Positions 1 to 8,636 of a stretch of 31,467 nucleotides of DNA are shown here, in pieces (position 1 is the first letter of the stretch; each line of letters begins with the position of its first letter). The translations under genes and the position numbers were made by a program. The notes beneath the pieces were generated by a model, which saw only the letters and a list, made by a program, of their open reading frames with translations, had not been told where the DNA came from and ran no database searches. Source of the stretch: JAJFTV01 sp964426355 (GTDB taxonomy: Bacteria; Chloroflexota; Anaerolineae; Anaerolineales; Anaerolineaceae); NCBI GenBank assembly GCA_964426355.1, contig CAYRRA010000026.1:1-31467 (forward strand). The letters run 5' to 3'.

Positions 1-44
1 GGACTGGATATTTGCAAGTTTATTTTTGAATATCAACACCGGTT

Positions 45-827
45 TCAATCAGGATTCTGAGGGACGATATCCCCGCGAATAACCAGTATAGATCTTTCCA
101 AAGAGGCGATGATTTTCTGCTGCAAGTCATCCAGCAGTAAATCCTGCCAGCCGGTATAGAAATGTCCACCAATCATGACCAGGTCGTAATCTCCTTCTTC
201 TGCCTCAGCAATGATTTCTTCTACGACCAGACCATGCCGAACTTTGACGCGGCATTCGAGCCCTGCGGTTTGCAGAGCCTGGGCATCGCCTTTTAACAGT
301 TTTCCTTCCGGTGTGTCCGCATCGACCAGCAAGCTGGCATCAGCGCGCAACTGCCATCCCTTTACACCCGGTCCAGCACTGATCTGCGACATGACGTGCA
401 GCACGGTGACCTGGGGCTTCAGGGCAAGCAGGGCGGGCAGCGCAGTAATCATGCGTTGTGCCAGGCGCGGGCTGACCGCTCCACTGTCGCACAAGAGAAT
501 GTTGCGAGGGATGCGAGTTTCACCTTTTGCAACCCACACCGGGCAGGGGGCTGCGCTTAAGACCGTATGGCTGGCGGAACCGGGCAGGTTTCTCAGGCGG
601 CGCTGCCAGGGGTAGTTGCTCATCACAATCAGATTGTAATGTCCTTTGGATGCTTCTTGCAGGATTTCTTTGCCCGGTTGACCGCGGCGCGTCAGGGTAT
701 GGATGGGGATGGATTGATCGCCCAGTTCCTTGTGTGCCACATCGGTAGCCTGCTCCAGCAGCATTTTGCCTTCTTGCGACTGTGAGATCTTCAAAACCGC
801 CAGAAGGGTAAGGCTGCCAGCGCTCAA
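45..827 (-). CDS. Universal stress protein, two Usp domains, N-terminus unresolved
   Basis: This 260-residue frame holds two UspA-like alpha/beta domains, roughly residues 1-100 and 105-255. The first ends in a recognisable Usp tail (LIVMSNYP, then GSASH and APCPVWVAKG). The second begins RNILLCDSGAV and ends LERSILVIRG. The usual ATP-binding G-x2-G-x9-G-S/T pattern is not intact in either domain. The only available start is a TTG at 827. Homology-like sequence continues upstream in the same frame (YGAALTAGTPHCDTAVRQAA, about 899 down to 840), giving the missing first strand and helix, but that stretch has no start codon before a TGA at 918-920. The natural protein therefore probably began further upstream, perhaps fused to the membrane segment next door in another frame. 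Family assignment is secure; whether the gene is intact is not. Confidence 0.75.
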   Translation of the reverse strand: MSAGSLTLLAVLKISQSQEGKMLLEQATDVAHKELGDQSIPIHTLTRRGQPGKEILQEASKGHYNLIVMSNYPWQRRLRNLPGSASHTVLSAAPCPVWVAKGETRIPRNILLCDSGAVSPRLAQRMITALPALLALKPQVTVLHVMSQISAGPGVKGWQLRADASLLVDADTPEGKLLKGDAQALQTAGLECRVKVRHGLVVEEIIAEAEEGDYDLVMIGGHFYTGWQDLLLDDLQQKIIASLERSILVIRGDIVPQNPD

Positions 828-1288
828 GGCGGCAAGGTGTGCAGCCTGGCGGACGGCGGTATCGCAGTGAGGGGTTCCGGCGGTGAGAGCAGCCCCATAC
901 TGAGGCTGGTGGAGCGGTCACGCCCGCGCAGCACGTAGATGAAGCCAATGAGCAGCACGATAAAACCGGCGCCCATGCGGCTGCCGATCAACATTCTGAA
1001 TGCGCTTTCCTGATCGATGATGCCGGTGTGGAAAAAAGTGAGCGAACTGGCGGCGACGGGTGAGCCGCTGAGGATCAGGTATGCAAAGAGCCAGCCAAAG
1101 CCCAGGCTGTCGGCAGGGTTACGAACTGAAAGGGCGGAGAGTACTGGCGTCAACGCGGCAGCGCTTTCTTTCATTAAGGCAACGCCGAGGATGAACAAGA
1201 AAAGGCTGAGAAAAAAGAGCGCGATTTTACCCGGCTGAATGCGGATGCGTCCGCTTTTTTGAGTGGGAACATTTGTTGAGCTGCGCAT
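824..1288 (-). pseudogene. Truncated membrane-transporter fragment, Na/Pi-cotransporter-like, out of frame with Usp
   Basis: A 154-residue frame is read from an ATG at 1288; it can be extended to 1393 but the extra residues look non-coding. It has a basic N-terminus (GRIRIQPGK), a hydrophobic segment FLSLFLFILGVALMKE, then a re-entrant-like stretch (FAYLILSGSPVAASSLTFFHTGII) and a further TM segment FIVLLIGFIYVLRGR. This resembles the first part of Na/Pi-cotransporter-like (PF02690-type) proteins, which are usually well over 300 residues. After SMGLLS the frame becomes proline-rich nonsense and stops at 824, while Usp-like coding is already open in another frame from 917. One single-base shift near 870-917 would join the two into a protein of about 414 residues. 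It may be a frameshifted fusion gene, a deletion remnant or an assembly error. The transporter family call is tentative. Confidence 0.45.
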
Positions 1289-1404
1289 AGCAATTTTATA
1301 ATTGAAATATATCCCTTTAGAAATATTATACGGACTTATAAAAGCAGCTTCTGAATGAAAAAGTGAGCAGTGCTTTTGGGGAAAAATATTCATAGAAAAT
1401 TTGT

Positions 1405-1432
1405 TTGATTTATTGATGTTCGTGGGTATAAT
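1405..1432 (+). promoter_or_regulatory. Promoter of the Mrr-like gene, leaderless
   Basis: TTGATT (1405-1410), a 16-bp spacer and a perfect TATAAT (1427-1432) lie directly before the ATG at 1442. Only nine bases separate the -10 from the start codon and no Shine-Dalgarno sequence is present, so the mRNA probably starts at or within a few bases of the ATG. Confidence 0.6.
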
Positions 1433-1441
1433 AAACCCAAC

Positions 1442-2161
1442 ATGGCGTTTCTAACCTTTCTCCTGCGTTTTTTCTCCACCCTGTGGATGCTCCTGCTTCC
1501 GTTGGGTTTCTGGGCGGGCGCCCGCCGGGAAAAAGGCTTGCGCGAGCGGCTTTGGGGCGGTGTGCGCTGGGCGTTTGCTGCCTGGCTTCTGGCGGCGTTG
1601 GCTTATCTGCTGCTTTTTCTGCTGGATGAGCAATCCACCGGGCTGCTGCCGGGGCAGGAGGCGAACCGTTGGGTGTTTATCGCTGCCGGCGTGCTGCTGG
1701 GTGGTCTGTGCGCAGCCCGTTTGTGGTCGCGCATGGCTTTACGCCAGCGTTTGCAGGATGCCGGCGAGGCGCTGGACTGGCTGCACGAACTTTCTGCTGC
1801 AGAATTTGAGGCGCAGGTGGGGCGCTATTTCAAATCGTTGGGGTATGTGGTGCGCCGGGTGGGAAAATCGGGCGATCACGGCGTGGACCTGGCAGTGTAT
1901 ACACCCGATGAAGGCAAGTGGATTGTGCAGTGCAAGCGCTACAAACGCCGCGCGGTGGGTGAGGGGGCGGTGCGCGACCTGTACGGCGCGATGATGCACG
2001 AACACGCTGACCGGGGGCTCATTTTTACCACCAGCACTTTCTCGGTGCATGCCCACGCCTGGGCTGAAGGCAAGCCGATCGAGCTGGTCGACGGCGAGGA
2101 GCTGGTGGCGCGCTTACACGCAAATCATGTGCGCTACCAAAGTACAGTTACTTCGGCTTGA
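1442..2161 (+). CDS. Membrane-anchored Mrr-type restriction endonuclease-like protein
   Basis: This is a 239-residue protein. The N-terminal third holds about three hydrophobic segments (residues 4-26, 44-62 and 77-95). A soluble Mrr_cat-type nuclease domain follows from about residue 115. The PD-(D/E)xK core is visible: FEAQVGRYFKSLGY (about 122-135), GDHGVDLAV with D149, and VQCKRY with Q163 and K165. The last part (RGLIFTTSTFS) fits the family's C-terminal strand. Mrr-family enzymes cleave modified or foreign DNA; the membrane-anchored forms are common but mostly uncharacterised. There is no methyltransferase or other restriction-modification gene nearby, so it is solitary. Its 3' end overlaps the 3' end of cysS by 14 bp in convergent orientation. 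Start chosen from the leaderless promoter immediately upstream. Confidence 0.85.
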   Translation: MAFLTFLLRFFSTLWMLLLPLGFWAGARREKGLRERLWGGVRWAFAAWLLAALAYLLLFLLDEQSTGLLPGQEANRWVFIAAGVLLGGLCAARLWSRMALRQRLQDAGEALDWLHELSAAEFEAQVGRYFKSLGYVVRRVGKSGDHGVDLAVYTPDEGKWIVQCKRYKRRAVGEGAVRDLYGAMMHEHADRGLIFTTSTFSVHAHAWAEGKPIELVDGEELVARLHANHVRYQSTVTSA

Positions 2162-3527
2162 CGCGCGGTCCTTCGGGGGTATCCTCCACCAGGTAGCCGG
2201 CGGCGGCAATCTGGTCGCGCAGGGCATCGGCATCCGACCAGCGCTTTTCCTTGCGCGCCAACTGGCGTTCTTCTGCCATCTGCAAAATTTCCGCCGGGAT
2301 ATCCACCTCGGTTGGTTTCCACTCTCCCAGGCGCAAACCCAGCACGCGGTCGAAGATCAGCAGCGTGGCTTTTTTCACGGAAGGGGGCAGATCGCTTTTT
2401 ACCAGTTCCCAGGTAAGCGCCATAGCGCGCGGCATGTTGAGATCGTCGTTAATCTGATCGCTAAAGCGCTCGACGAAATCTTCATCAACCTGCCCGGGCA
2501 TACCCCATTCATAGGCAGTGCTGCGCAGCCGGTCCAGCGATTTGGCTGCTGCGTCGATGCTGTCCCAGTTGAAGGTGAGCTTGGCGCGGTAGAGCGCATT
2601 CAGGCAGAAGAGACGGTAAGCCAGCGGGTCATACCCCCGGTCGAGCAGGGTTTGCACGCGCAGGAAGCCGCCGCCCGATTTGGACATGCGCGTTTCCTCA
2701 TCCATCTGCAGGAAATACCCGTGCATCCAGAAATTTGCCAGGCGGGTGCCGTAGCAGGCTTCAGTTTGGGCAATCTCGTTGGGGTGATGTACGGTGATAT
2801 GGTCTTCACCGCCGCAGTGAATGTCAAAAAAGGTACCCAAATACCTGGCTGACATCGCAGAACATTCAATATGCCAGCCGGGAAAGCCGACGCCCCAGGG
2901 GCTGTCCCACTCCATCTGGCGCTGCTGACCGGGAGGGCTGAACTTCCACAAGGCAAAATCGGTTGGGTTGCGTTTTTCACCCATGTCCACACGCACACCC
3001 GCCTGCTGTCCCTCAATGTCCAATCGACCCAGGTAGCCGTAGTCGGGCTGCCTGGAGGTGTCGAAATAAATACCGTCTGAGGTGCGGTAGGTGTAACCCT
3101 TCTCTTCGATGCAGCGAATCACTTCGATTTGTTCTTTAATGTGGTCGGTGGCGCGACACCAGATATGCGGCGGCTGAATGTTGAGATGTTCGAGGTCCTT
3201 CTGGAAAGCCAGGGTGTACTGCTCGGCGATTTGCCAGGCGGTCATGCCGGTGCGGCGCGAGCCTTTTTCCATCTTGTCTTCACCGGTATCGGCATCGGAA
3301 ACCAGGTGTCCGACGTCGGTGATGTTCATGACGTGTTTCATCTTGTATCCATTGAACTCAATCACGCGACGCAGGATATCCACGAAGATGTAGGTGCGCA
3401 TATTGCCGATGTGGGCATAATCATAGACGGTTGGGCCGCAACTGTACATGCCCACCTCGGACGGGTTGAGCGGTTTGAAGTCACGCAGGCTGCGCGTATA
3501 GGTATCGTATAGTCGAAGTTCTTTCAT
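2148..3527 (-). CDS. cysS: Cysteinyl-tRNA synthetase
   Basis: CysRS charges tRNA-Cys with cysteine in the cytoplasm. The 459-residue length matches the bacterial enzyme (E. coli 461). Visible signatures are the zinc-ligand and substrate loop YSCGPTVYDY (C30), the class I HIGH motif as HIGN (39-42), WHIECSAM (C222), CGGEDHITVHHPNE with the remaining metal ligands, and MSKSGGG (281-287) as the KMSKS loop. A C-terminal DALR-like anticodon region follows. The ATG at 3527 is preferred over the GTG at 3536 because AGGTGG lies five bases upstream. A TATAAT (3562 to 3557, minus strand) lies in the 56-bp gap after the preceding gene, so cysS may have its own promoter; a good -35 is not evident. Confidence 0.97.
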   Translation of the reverse strand: MKELRLYDTYTRSLRDFKPLNPSEVGMYSCGPTVYDYAHIGNMRTYIFVDILRRVIEFNGYKMKHVMNITDVGHLVSDADTGEDKMEKGSRRTGMTAWQIAEQYTLAFQKDLEHLNIQPPHIWCRATDHIKEQIEVIRCIEEKGYTYRTSDGIYFDTSRQPDYGYLGRLDIEGQQAGVRVDMGEKRNPTDFALWKFSPPGQQRQMEWDSPWGVGFPGWHIECSAMSARYLGTFFDIHCGGEDHITVHHPNEIAQTEACYGTRLANFWMHGYFLQMDEETRMSKSGGGFLRVQTLLDRGYDPLAYRLFCLNALYRAKLTFNWDSIDAAAKSLDRLRSTAYEWGMPGQVDEDFVERFSDQINDDLNMPRAMALTWELVKSDLPPSVKKATLLIFDRVLGLRLGEWKPTEVDIPAEILQMAEERQLARKEKRWSDADALRDQIAAAGYLVEDTPEGPRVKPK

Positions 3528-3592
3528 CTCAGCCACCTGTAAGTTTTGTTTTATTTATTATATCTTACTTGTGCTTTGTGATCTTCCACCTC

Positions 3593-5266
3593 TTATATGC
3601 CTGCTGCTTTTCCGCCCCGGCGTGGGTCGGCGCAGCTGTTAAGCTTTCCCGTTGCCCTATCGCGCCAGCAAATTTGGAAGGAGCCAAAGTGGAAGTCGTA
3701 GGCGCACAACGGTTTGAGCTGTATCCCCAGGCGAGCCAGCCCTTCGACGGTCTGTGGCTCAATCCGGCTTTCGGCTGCCACGGTGTAGTCATTTTCCAAC
3801 TGCCACAGCCGGGGGAGGTCTGCCGCCTGGTACGGATCCATGCCCAGGCTGAGGATGTGCCAGAGCACCTGCGGGACGGTGAGAATGGGGTCGCCGGGTG
3901 TGCCCATCGTCAGGCAAGGCTTGCCGTCTTCAAACACGATGGTATGCCCGATGATGCAGCGATTTCTCCCATTGCCGGTCAACCAGCCGCCGATGCTGGA
4001 ACCCATATCTGCCATGGCATGGCTGCCCCACATGTGCACGCCGTCGATCACCATGCCGGGAATGCCCCCGCTTTGCACCGTATTCATCATTTCTAGCCAG
4101 TTCCCCTCTGCGTCCACAATGCTGATCTCGCAGCTTCCCACCGGTACAGGCGGGTTGCCGGTTACTGCGGTTGGCAAACCGGCTGCTGCCAGGGCAACAT
4201 CCCCCGAATTCACCCGGATGTGCTCGGTCAGGTCGACCTTGGGACGGCTGTTTTTGAGGATTTGGGCAATCGCTTTGTGATAATCCTTCGACAGCCAGGT
4301 TTCCAGTGGGCTATCAAACAGCAGCGGGTCGTTTAGCTGACCCAGTTCCCACAGGATGCGCCGCAAGGCATGTGCGAAGTAGTAGAAGCTGTCGCTGCTG
4401 GAGGCGATGTTTTCATGCAAATCCAGGTTTTCCATAACGCCCATGAAAATTGCCGTAAAGACACCCGCCATCTCAGGCGGGGCAAGTTGTACGATTTCAT
4501 AATTTCTAAAGGTGAAACGCAACGGTTCCTGCCAGCGCGGCGGGACGGCTTTCATGTGATCCATGTTGATCTTCCAACCCAACCGGTTGGCTTCCGAAAC
4601 GAAATGCTGCGCCCATTCACCTTCAATAAAGTATTCAGGACCTTGCTCATACAGGTTGTTGATTGTGCGAGCCAGTTTCTGACTCTTGAACCGTGTACCC
4701 ACGGTGGGGGTAAAACCGCCCGGTGTGAAAAACTCCCGTCCGGAGGGAAAGAAGGTGTTGGAACCTTTCATTGTTTCCAAAATGCCGAACTCAAAGGAGG
4801 AGACAACGTGCCCTTCCTCTGCCCAACGGAGCGCCGGAGCGCAGAGTGTTTTCCAGGGCAGCGTGGCGAACCGCCGGAAGACTTCGGCGATCCCCGGCAT
4901 AAAACCTGGAATGCAAGCCACGGGCGGTTTTGCCGGTGGGGGAAATACAAAACCGCCGAGCCCTGGCGGAAGCGGGCGGAACGGCGGCAAACCCGAGACC
5001 AGCGTGCCGACGCTGTTCAACTGATGGGTCTTACCGGTTTTCGCCTCATGATAGAGCATGGTCAGGCTGCCGCCATGCGTGGTCATGTGCGGTTCCAGAA
5101 CCGGCTGCAGCAGGCAGGCAGCAATGCCGGCATCTATGGCGCTGCCGCCATCCTGTAAGATTTGTAAGATGGTATCGGTCACCACCGGGTGAGATGTGCT
5201 GCATACCGCTGATTTTCCTGTGATGACCTCTTTGGGTCCCTGTTCACGATAATATTCGTTATTCAT
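3593..5266 (-). CDS. Gamma-glutamyltransferase-like Ntn-hydrolase with altered catalytic residues
   Basis: This 557-residue protein has the overall GGT layout. The N-terminal large-subunit part holds STSHPVVTDTILQILQDGGSAIDA, matching the family's hplAteAg..vLr.GGnAvDA. The small-subunit-like part begins near residue 376. Active GGTs cleave themselves at a Thr in a TTH(F/Y)SVVD motif; here the matching stretch is SCEISIVD (S378, C379, E380), so Ser would be the only nucleophile candidate. The conserved RE.AP substrate loop reads NSVGTL, and the PLSSM oxyanion loop reads RCIIGH (about 436-441). No signal peptide is evident. It is the last gene of the opp1 operon, 76 bp after the esterase. It may be a specialised amidase or acylase, or an inactive paralogue; glutathione hydrolysis is doubtful. 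Start at ATG 5266 is uncertain because no strong ribosome site is visible. Confidence 0.8.
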   Translation of the reverse strand: MNNEYYREQGPKEVITGKSAVCSTSHPVVTDTILQILQDGGSAIDAGIAACLLQPVLEPHMTTHGGSLTMLYHEAKTGKTHQLNSVGTLVSGLPPFRPLPPGLGGFVFPPPAKPPVACIPGFMPGIAEVFRRFATLPWKTLCAPALRWAEEGHVVSSFEFGILETMKGSNTFFPSGREFFTPGGFTPTVGTRFKSQKLARTINNLYEQGPEYFIEGEWAQHFVSEANRLGWKINMDHMKAVPPRWQEPLRFTFRNYEIVQLAPPEMAGVFTAIFMGVMENLDLHENIASSSDSFYYFAHALRRILWELGQLNDPLLFDSPLETWLSKDYHKAIAQILKNSRPKVDLTEHIRVNSGDVALAAAGLPTAVTGNPPVPVGSCEISIVDAEGNWLEMMNTVQSGGIPGMVIDGVHMWGSHAMADMGSSIGGWLTGNGRNRCIIGHTIVFEDGKPCLTMGTPGDPILTVPQVLWHILSLGMDPYQAADLPRLWQLENDYTVAAESRIEPQTVEGLARLGIQLKPLCAYDFHFGSFQICWRDRATGKLNSCADPRRGGKAAGI

Positions 5267-5342
5267 TTTATATTCGGTAAAGGCGCTTTTCGAAAGAATT
5301 TGAGAAGCCGCCTTGCTCCTTTCCCAAGAAGTTGATATGGAT

Positions 5343-6602
5343 TCATCGATTTGCCAGGTAGAGGATGGCTTCGGGTAAAATTTGCCGCCAGTTGGCAAAA
5401 TCGTGACCGCCGTTCGTTTCGATGTATTGCATCGGGTAACCTTTTGCCTTCAGCACGCGCTGCATGTGCTGATTGCTGCTGAGTATGCTGGTCTGGGCTT
5501 TGTTGTGAGGATCAAAGCCGCTTTCAAGTGCGCCCACGCTGATGTGTAAGCGCAGCGACAGTTTTTCGCTGCTTTCAAAACGGCGGATAAGCCAGCCCGG
5601 TTCCTGGTCTTCGCCGGGTTCGGGCTCTCGATCCATGCCTTGAAACCAGAAGAACGGCGCGCTTTGTGAGAGAACATTGCCAAATACGCCGGGATAGCGG
5701 TATGCTGTAAACATGGAAGAAAGGGCGGTATAGCTGTCACCGCCGATGGTTGCCTGCTCGGGGCGCCGACTCAATGGGTAACTGGCTTGAAGCCAGGGAA
5801 CCAGCTCTTCGGCAAGAAAACGCGCAAAAAGCGGGTTGCAGGATGATTCAATATGGCGGGTGGCATGCGCGTGATTTTCGACAAAAACTGCCATCAGGGG
5901 TGGGATTTTTTGAGCGGCAATCAGGTTGTCAAGGATGCGCGGCGTGCCCAGGTCGAGATACGCACCGCCGTCAAGCATCATCAGCCAGGGATACTTTTGA
6001 GGTCGTTCTGAGAAACCAGTGGGTAGATATACCCAAAGCGGTCTTTCGTTTTTGAGCAGCTCGCTGGCAAACAGATGTTTCTCAATTTTTCCTGCATCCA
6101 CAGCCGGGTTTCGGGCGATCCAGGGTTCTGGCGCAGCTTTTGGCATTTTCAGCAAAGACTCGCGCGGAAAGGCTGTGTTTTCACCCAAAAGGGGATGGGC
6201 GTTATACGGATCCGGGCGGTACAGCCCGGCTTTTCCGCGTTCGACAAAGCTCTCGGCTGTTACAGGCTCATTGGTTTCATTCAGTGAAAAAAGATAGGCG
6301 GTTGAAAGACTGGTGGGGAGGCGGCAGGTTTTATACCAGAGCCCGGCGTGTTCCAGGCGTGTCATCGCACCATCGTCTTCCAGAAAATCGCACAAGATAT
6401 GGATGTTCTGCAGGTGCTGTTCGTCTTTCCAGATGAACGTGACCAGGGCATATTCGGCTTCCTGCGGACAAGCCTCAATCAGCGGTGTGCCGGTTTTTTC
6501 AACCTCCTGCCAGAACTGCTCCAACGCTTCTTGATTTCCCGATTGCAGCGCATGTGACAGTTCCTGAAGCCGTGGACTTGTGATGGGTGTGGTTTGTGAC
6601 AT
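5343..6602 (-). CDS. Enterochelin-esterase-like alpha/beta hydrolase
   Basis: This 419-residue protein has an N-terminal beta-rich region (about 1-165, with EYALVTFIWKDE and TYLFSLNE-like strands) followed by an esterase D/Fes-type hydrolase domain beginning near WVYLPTGFSERPQKYP. A nucleophile elbow reads GGDSYTALSS with S290, and the catalytic His lies in NGGHDFANWR (H400). In Fes-type enzymes this fold hydrolyses siderophore or other ester bonds in the cytoplasm. The elbow G-D-S-Y-T-A departs from the usual G-x-S-x-G at the last position. There is no signal peptide. The ATG at 6602 is supported by GGAAAGAG five bases upstream, and the gene starts 16 bp after oppF1, so it is in the same operon. 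The imported compound may be an ester-containing peptide; that is inference. Confidence 0.8.
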   Translation of the reverse strand: MSQTTPITSPRLQELSHALQSGNQEALEQFWQEVEKTGTPLIEACPQEAEYALVTFIWKDEQHLQNIHILCDFLEDDGAMTRLEHAGLWYKTCRLPTSLSTAYLFSLNETNEPVTAESFVERGKAGLYRPDPYNAHPLLGENTAFPRESLLKMPKAAPEPWIARNPAVDAGKIEKHLFASELLKNERPLWVYLPTGFSERPQKYPWLMMLDGGAYLDLGTPRILDNLIAAQKIPPLMAVFVENHAHATRHIESSCNPLFARFLAEELVPWLQASYPLSRRPEQATIGGDSYTALSSMFTAYRYPGVFGNVLSQSAPFFWFQGMDREPEPGEDQEPGWLIRRFESSEKLSLRLHISVGALESGFDPHNKAQTSILSSNQHMQRVLKAKGYPMQYIETNGGHDFANWRQILPEAILYLANR

Positions 6603-6618
6603 CAATTCTCTTTCCAGA

Positions 6619-7662
6619 TCAGGAGAGATGGCAGGCAACTTCGTGTTTGCCGCCGATATTTTTGAGTTGAGGCTCTTCCATTTTACATCGATCAAACGCA
6701 AGCGGACAGCGCGTATGGAAACGGCATCCGGGCGGGATTTTAATCGGGTTGGGTGTTTCACCGGTCAGGATCACCTTTTCTTTTGTACGCATGGATGGCG
6801 GCATGGGGATGACCGAGAGAAGCGCATTGGTGTAGGGGTGTTTGGGGTGTTGGAACATCTCATCTGCTGTGCCGATCTCGGCAATTTTCCCCAGGTACAT
6901 CACCGCCACACGGTCGGAAAAATAGGAAGCCGTTGCCAGGTCGTGGGTGATGTAAAGGATCGATATGCCGTGATCGTCGCATAGTTTTCGCAGCAGTTTG
7001 AGAATTTCGGCACGAATAGAGACGTCCAGCATGGAAACGGGTTCATCCGCCACCAGAAGGCTGGGGTTCAAAATGACTGCGCCGGCAATGACCACCCTTT
7101 GACGTTGTCCCCCCGACAGTTCGGAAGGGTAGCGGCTCCAGAAATGCTCGGCAGGCTGAAGCCCACAGATTTCCATTGCCTGGCGAACCTTCTCTGTTTT
7201 TTCTGGTTTTGAAAGTTGCTTTTGGTGGATATTCAACGGCTCGACGATGATATCAAAAACCTTTTGCCTGGGGTTGAGGGATTCATAAGGATCCTGGAAA
7301 ATCATCTGGGCAAAACGGCGCAGGGCTAAAATCCGACTGCGTCGAGACATTCCACTCAAGTTGCCTTGTGCTTCAACGCTTTCACCGCTTCCGCGCGCCC
7401 AATCTACAATATCAAATCCGTTAAGCAAAATGCTGCCGGAAGTGGGGCTTTGCAACCCCAGCACATTCATGCCGGTAGTCGTCTTCCCGGAACCGGATTC
7501 GCCGACCAGGGCGAGTACTTCGCCTTTTTCCAGCGAGAAGGATACCCCGTCAACGGCTTTCACCATCAGCGCTTCCCGCCCTGGCAGGTTACCCAACAAC
7601 CCGCTTTGAACGGGGAAATACTTGTATAGATCGGAAACTTGCAGGATGGTTTGCTCTTGCAT
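6619..7662 (-). CDS. Oligopeptide/dipeptide ABC transporter ATPase (OppF-type)
   Basis: This 347-residue nucleotide-binding subunit energises peptide import. It shows Walker A GESGSGKT (54-61), a Q-loop FQDP (Q123), signature LSGGQRQ (182-188), Walker B LLVADE (202-207) and the switch His in YITHD (H240). The OppD/F-specific C-terminal extension with GCRFHTRCP.AFDRC follows. About 30 residues rich in Gly, Ser and Arg are inserted between Walker A and the Q-loop (about 89-115), and the paralogue in the second operon has an insert at the same place. The ATG at 7662 shares one base with the oppD1 stop (TGATG), so translation is probably coupled. A longer start at 7743 would overlap oppD1 by 80 bp and is rejected. 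Confidence 0.95.
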   Translation of the reverse strand: MQEQTILQVSDLYKYFPVQSGLLGNLPGREALMVKAVDGVSFSLEKGEVLALVGESGSGKTTTGMNVLGLQSPTSGSILLNGFDIVDWARGSGESVEAQGNLSGMSRRSRILALRRFAQMIFQDPYESLNPRQKVFDIIVEPLNIHQKQLSKPEKTEKVRQAMEICGLQPAEHFWSRYPSELSGGQRQRVVIAGAVILNPSLLVADEPVSMLDVSIRAEILKLLRKLCDDHGISILYITHDLATASYFSDRVAVMYLGKIAEIGTADEMFQHPKHPYTNALLSVIPMPPSMRTKEKVILTGETPNPIKIPPGCRFHTRCPLAFDRCKMEEPQLKNIGGKHEVACHLS

Positions 7663-8636
7663 CAGTTGGGTCTCCTTCGCAGATGGCAGGCGATGAAATG
7701 TTCGGGTTCGATTTCGAACCACGCCGGAGGCTCTTTCAGGCAAATATCTTCACAGCAGTCACAGCGCGGAGCAAAACGACACCCTGGCGGCAGATCGTCC
7801 AGCCGCGGTGGAGCGCCGGGGATCGAATCCAGTTTCTTTTTTGAATTGGCGATGTTTGGAAAAGCTTGCAGCAATCTCTGAGTATAGGGGTGTGCCGGAT
7901 TGTTGAAAATGACTTCAGCGGGTGCAAATTCGGCTGCCATCCCGCCATACATCACCAAGGCGTGATCGCACAATTCTCCTACCAACCCCAAATCATGCGT
8001 GACCAGGATGAGCGCCAGCCCAAGCTTCTTCTTTAGATCGGTCAGCAGGCTGATGATTTGCGCCTGGATCATCACATCCAGCGCGGTGGTGGGTTCATCG
8101 GCAATCAAGATTTTGGGGTTGCAAGCCAGAGACATGGCGATCATGACACGCTGGCGCATCCCGCCACTGTACTGGTGTGGGTATTGTTTCGCCCGATTGG
8201 CTGGAATGCCTACCAGTTCGAGTAGCTCTCCCACGCGCTCTCTGGCTTCTTGTATTGACCCAGCAACCTGATGCAGCTTCATCACTTCTATGATCTGACT
8301 TTCCACTGTTCGTACCGGGTTGAGCGCATTCATCGCGCCTTGAAAGATCAGGGATATTTCTTTCCATCTGACCCTGCGCATTTCTGCTTCGGACAATTGC
8401 AGCAGGTCTGTTTCTTGAAAGCGAATCTGTCCGTTGGAAATGCGTCCCTCCTTGGGAAGCAGCCGCAGCAGGCTTAACATCAGGGTCGTTTTGCCGCATC
8501 CGGATTCACCCACGATACCCAACGCCTGCCCTGGGCTCAAGGAAAAGCTGACATGGTCAAGCGCGTGCAGCCGGATCTTATTTTCGATCAAATAATCCAC
8601 ACAAATATCGTTAACTTGTAAGAATGGGGTTGTCAT
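7662..8636 (-). CDS. Oligopeptide/dipeptide ABC transporter ATPase (OppD-type)
   Basis: This 324-residue ATPase carries Walker A GESGCGKT (43-50), Q-loop FQGAMNALNP (Q99), signature YSGGMRQRV (156-164), Walker B ILIADE (176-181) and H214 in VTHDLGL. Its C-terminal domain ends with PGCRFAPRCDCCEDIC, the cysteine-rich oligopeptide-transporter tail (four cysteines here) that in some homologues binds an Fe-S cluster. It pairs with the OppF-type subunit encoded next. The ATG at 8636 overlaps the oppC1 stop codon by one base (TGATG); a GTG one codon earlier is also possible. Confidence 0.95.
   Translation of the reverse strand: MTTPFLQVNDICVDYLIENKIRLHALDHVSFSLSPGQALGIVGESGCGKTTLMLSLLRLLPKEGRISNGQIRFQETDLLQLSEAEMRRVRWKEISLIFQGAMNALNPVRTVESQIIEVMKLHQVAGSIQEARERVGELLELVGIPANRAKQYPHQYSGGMRQRVMIAMSLACNPKILIADEPTTALDVMIQAQIISLLTDLKKKLGLALILVTHDLGLVGELCDHALVMYGGMAAEFAPAEVIFNNPAHPYTQRLLQAFPNIANSKKKLDSIPGAPPRLDDLPPGCRFAPRCDCCEDICLKEPPAWFEIEPEHFIACHLRRRPN

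Noticed and set aside
2049..2852. Long plus-strand frame of 267 codons opposite cysS
   Set aside because: It is antisense to the conserved cysS coding region and has no recognisable domain or ribosome site.
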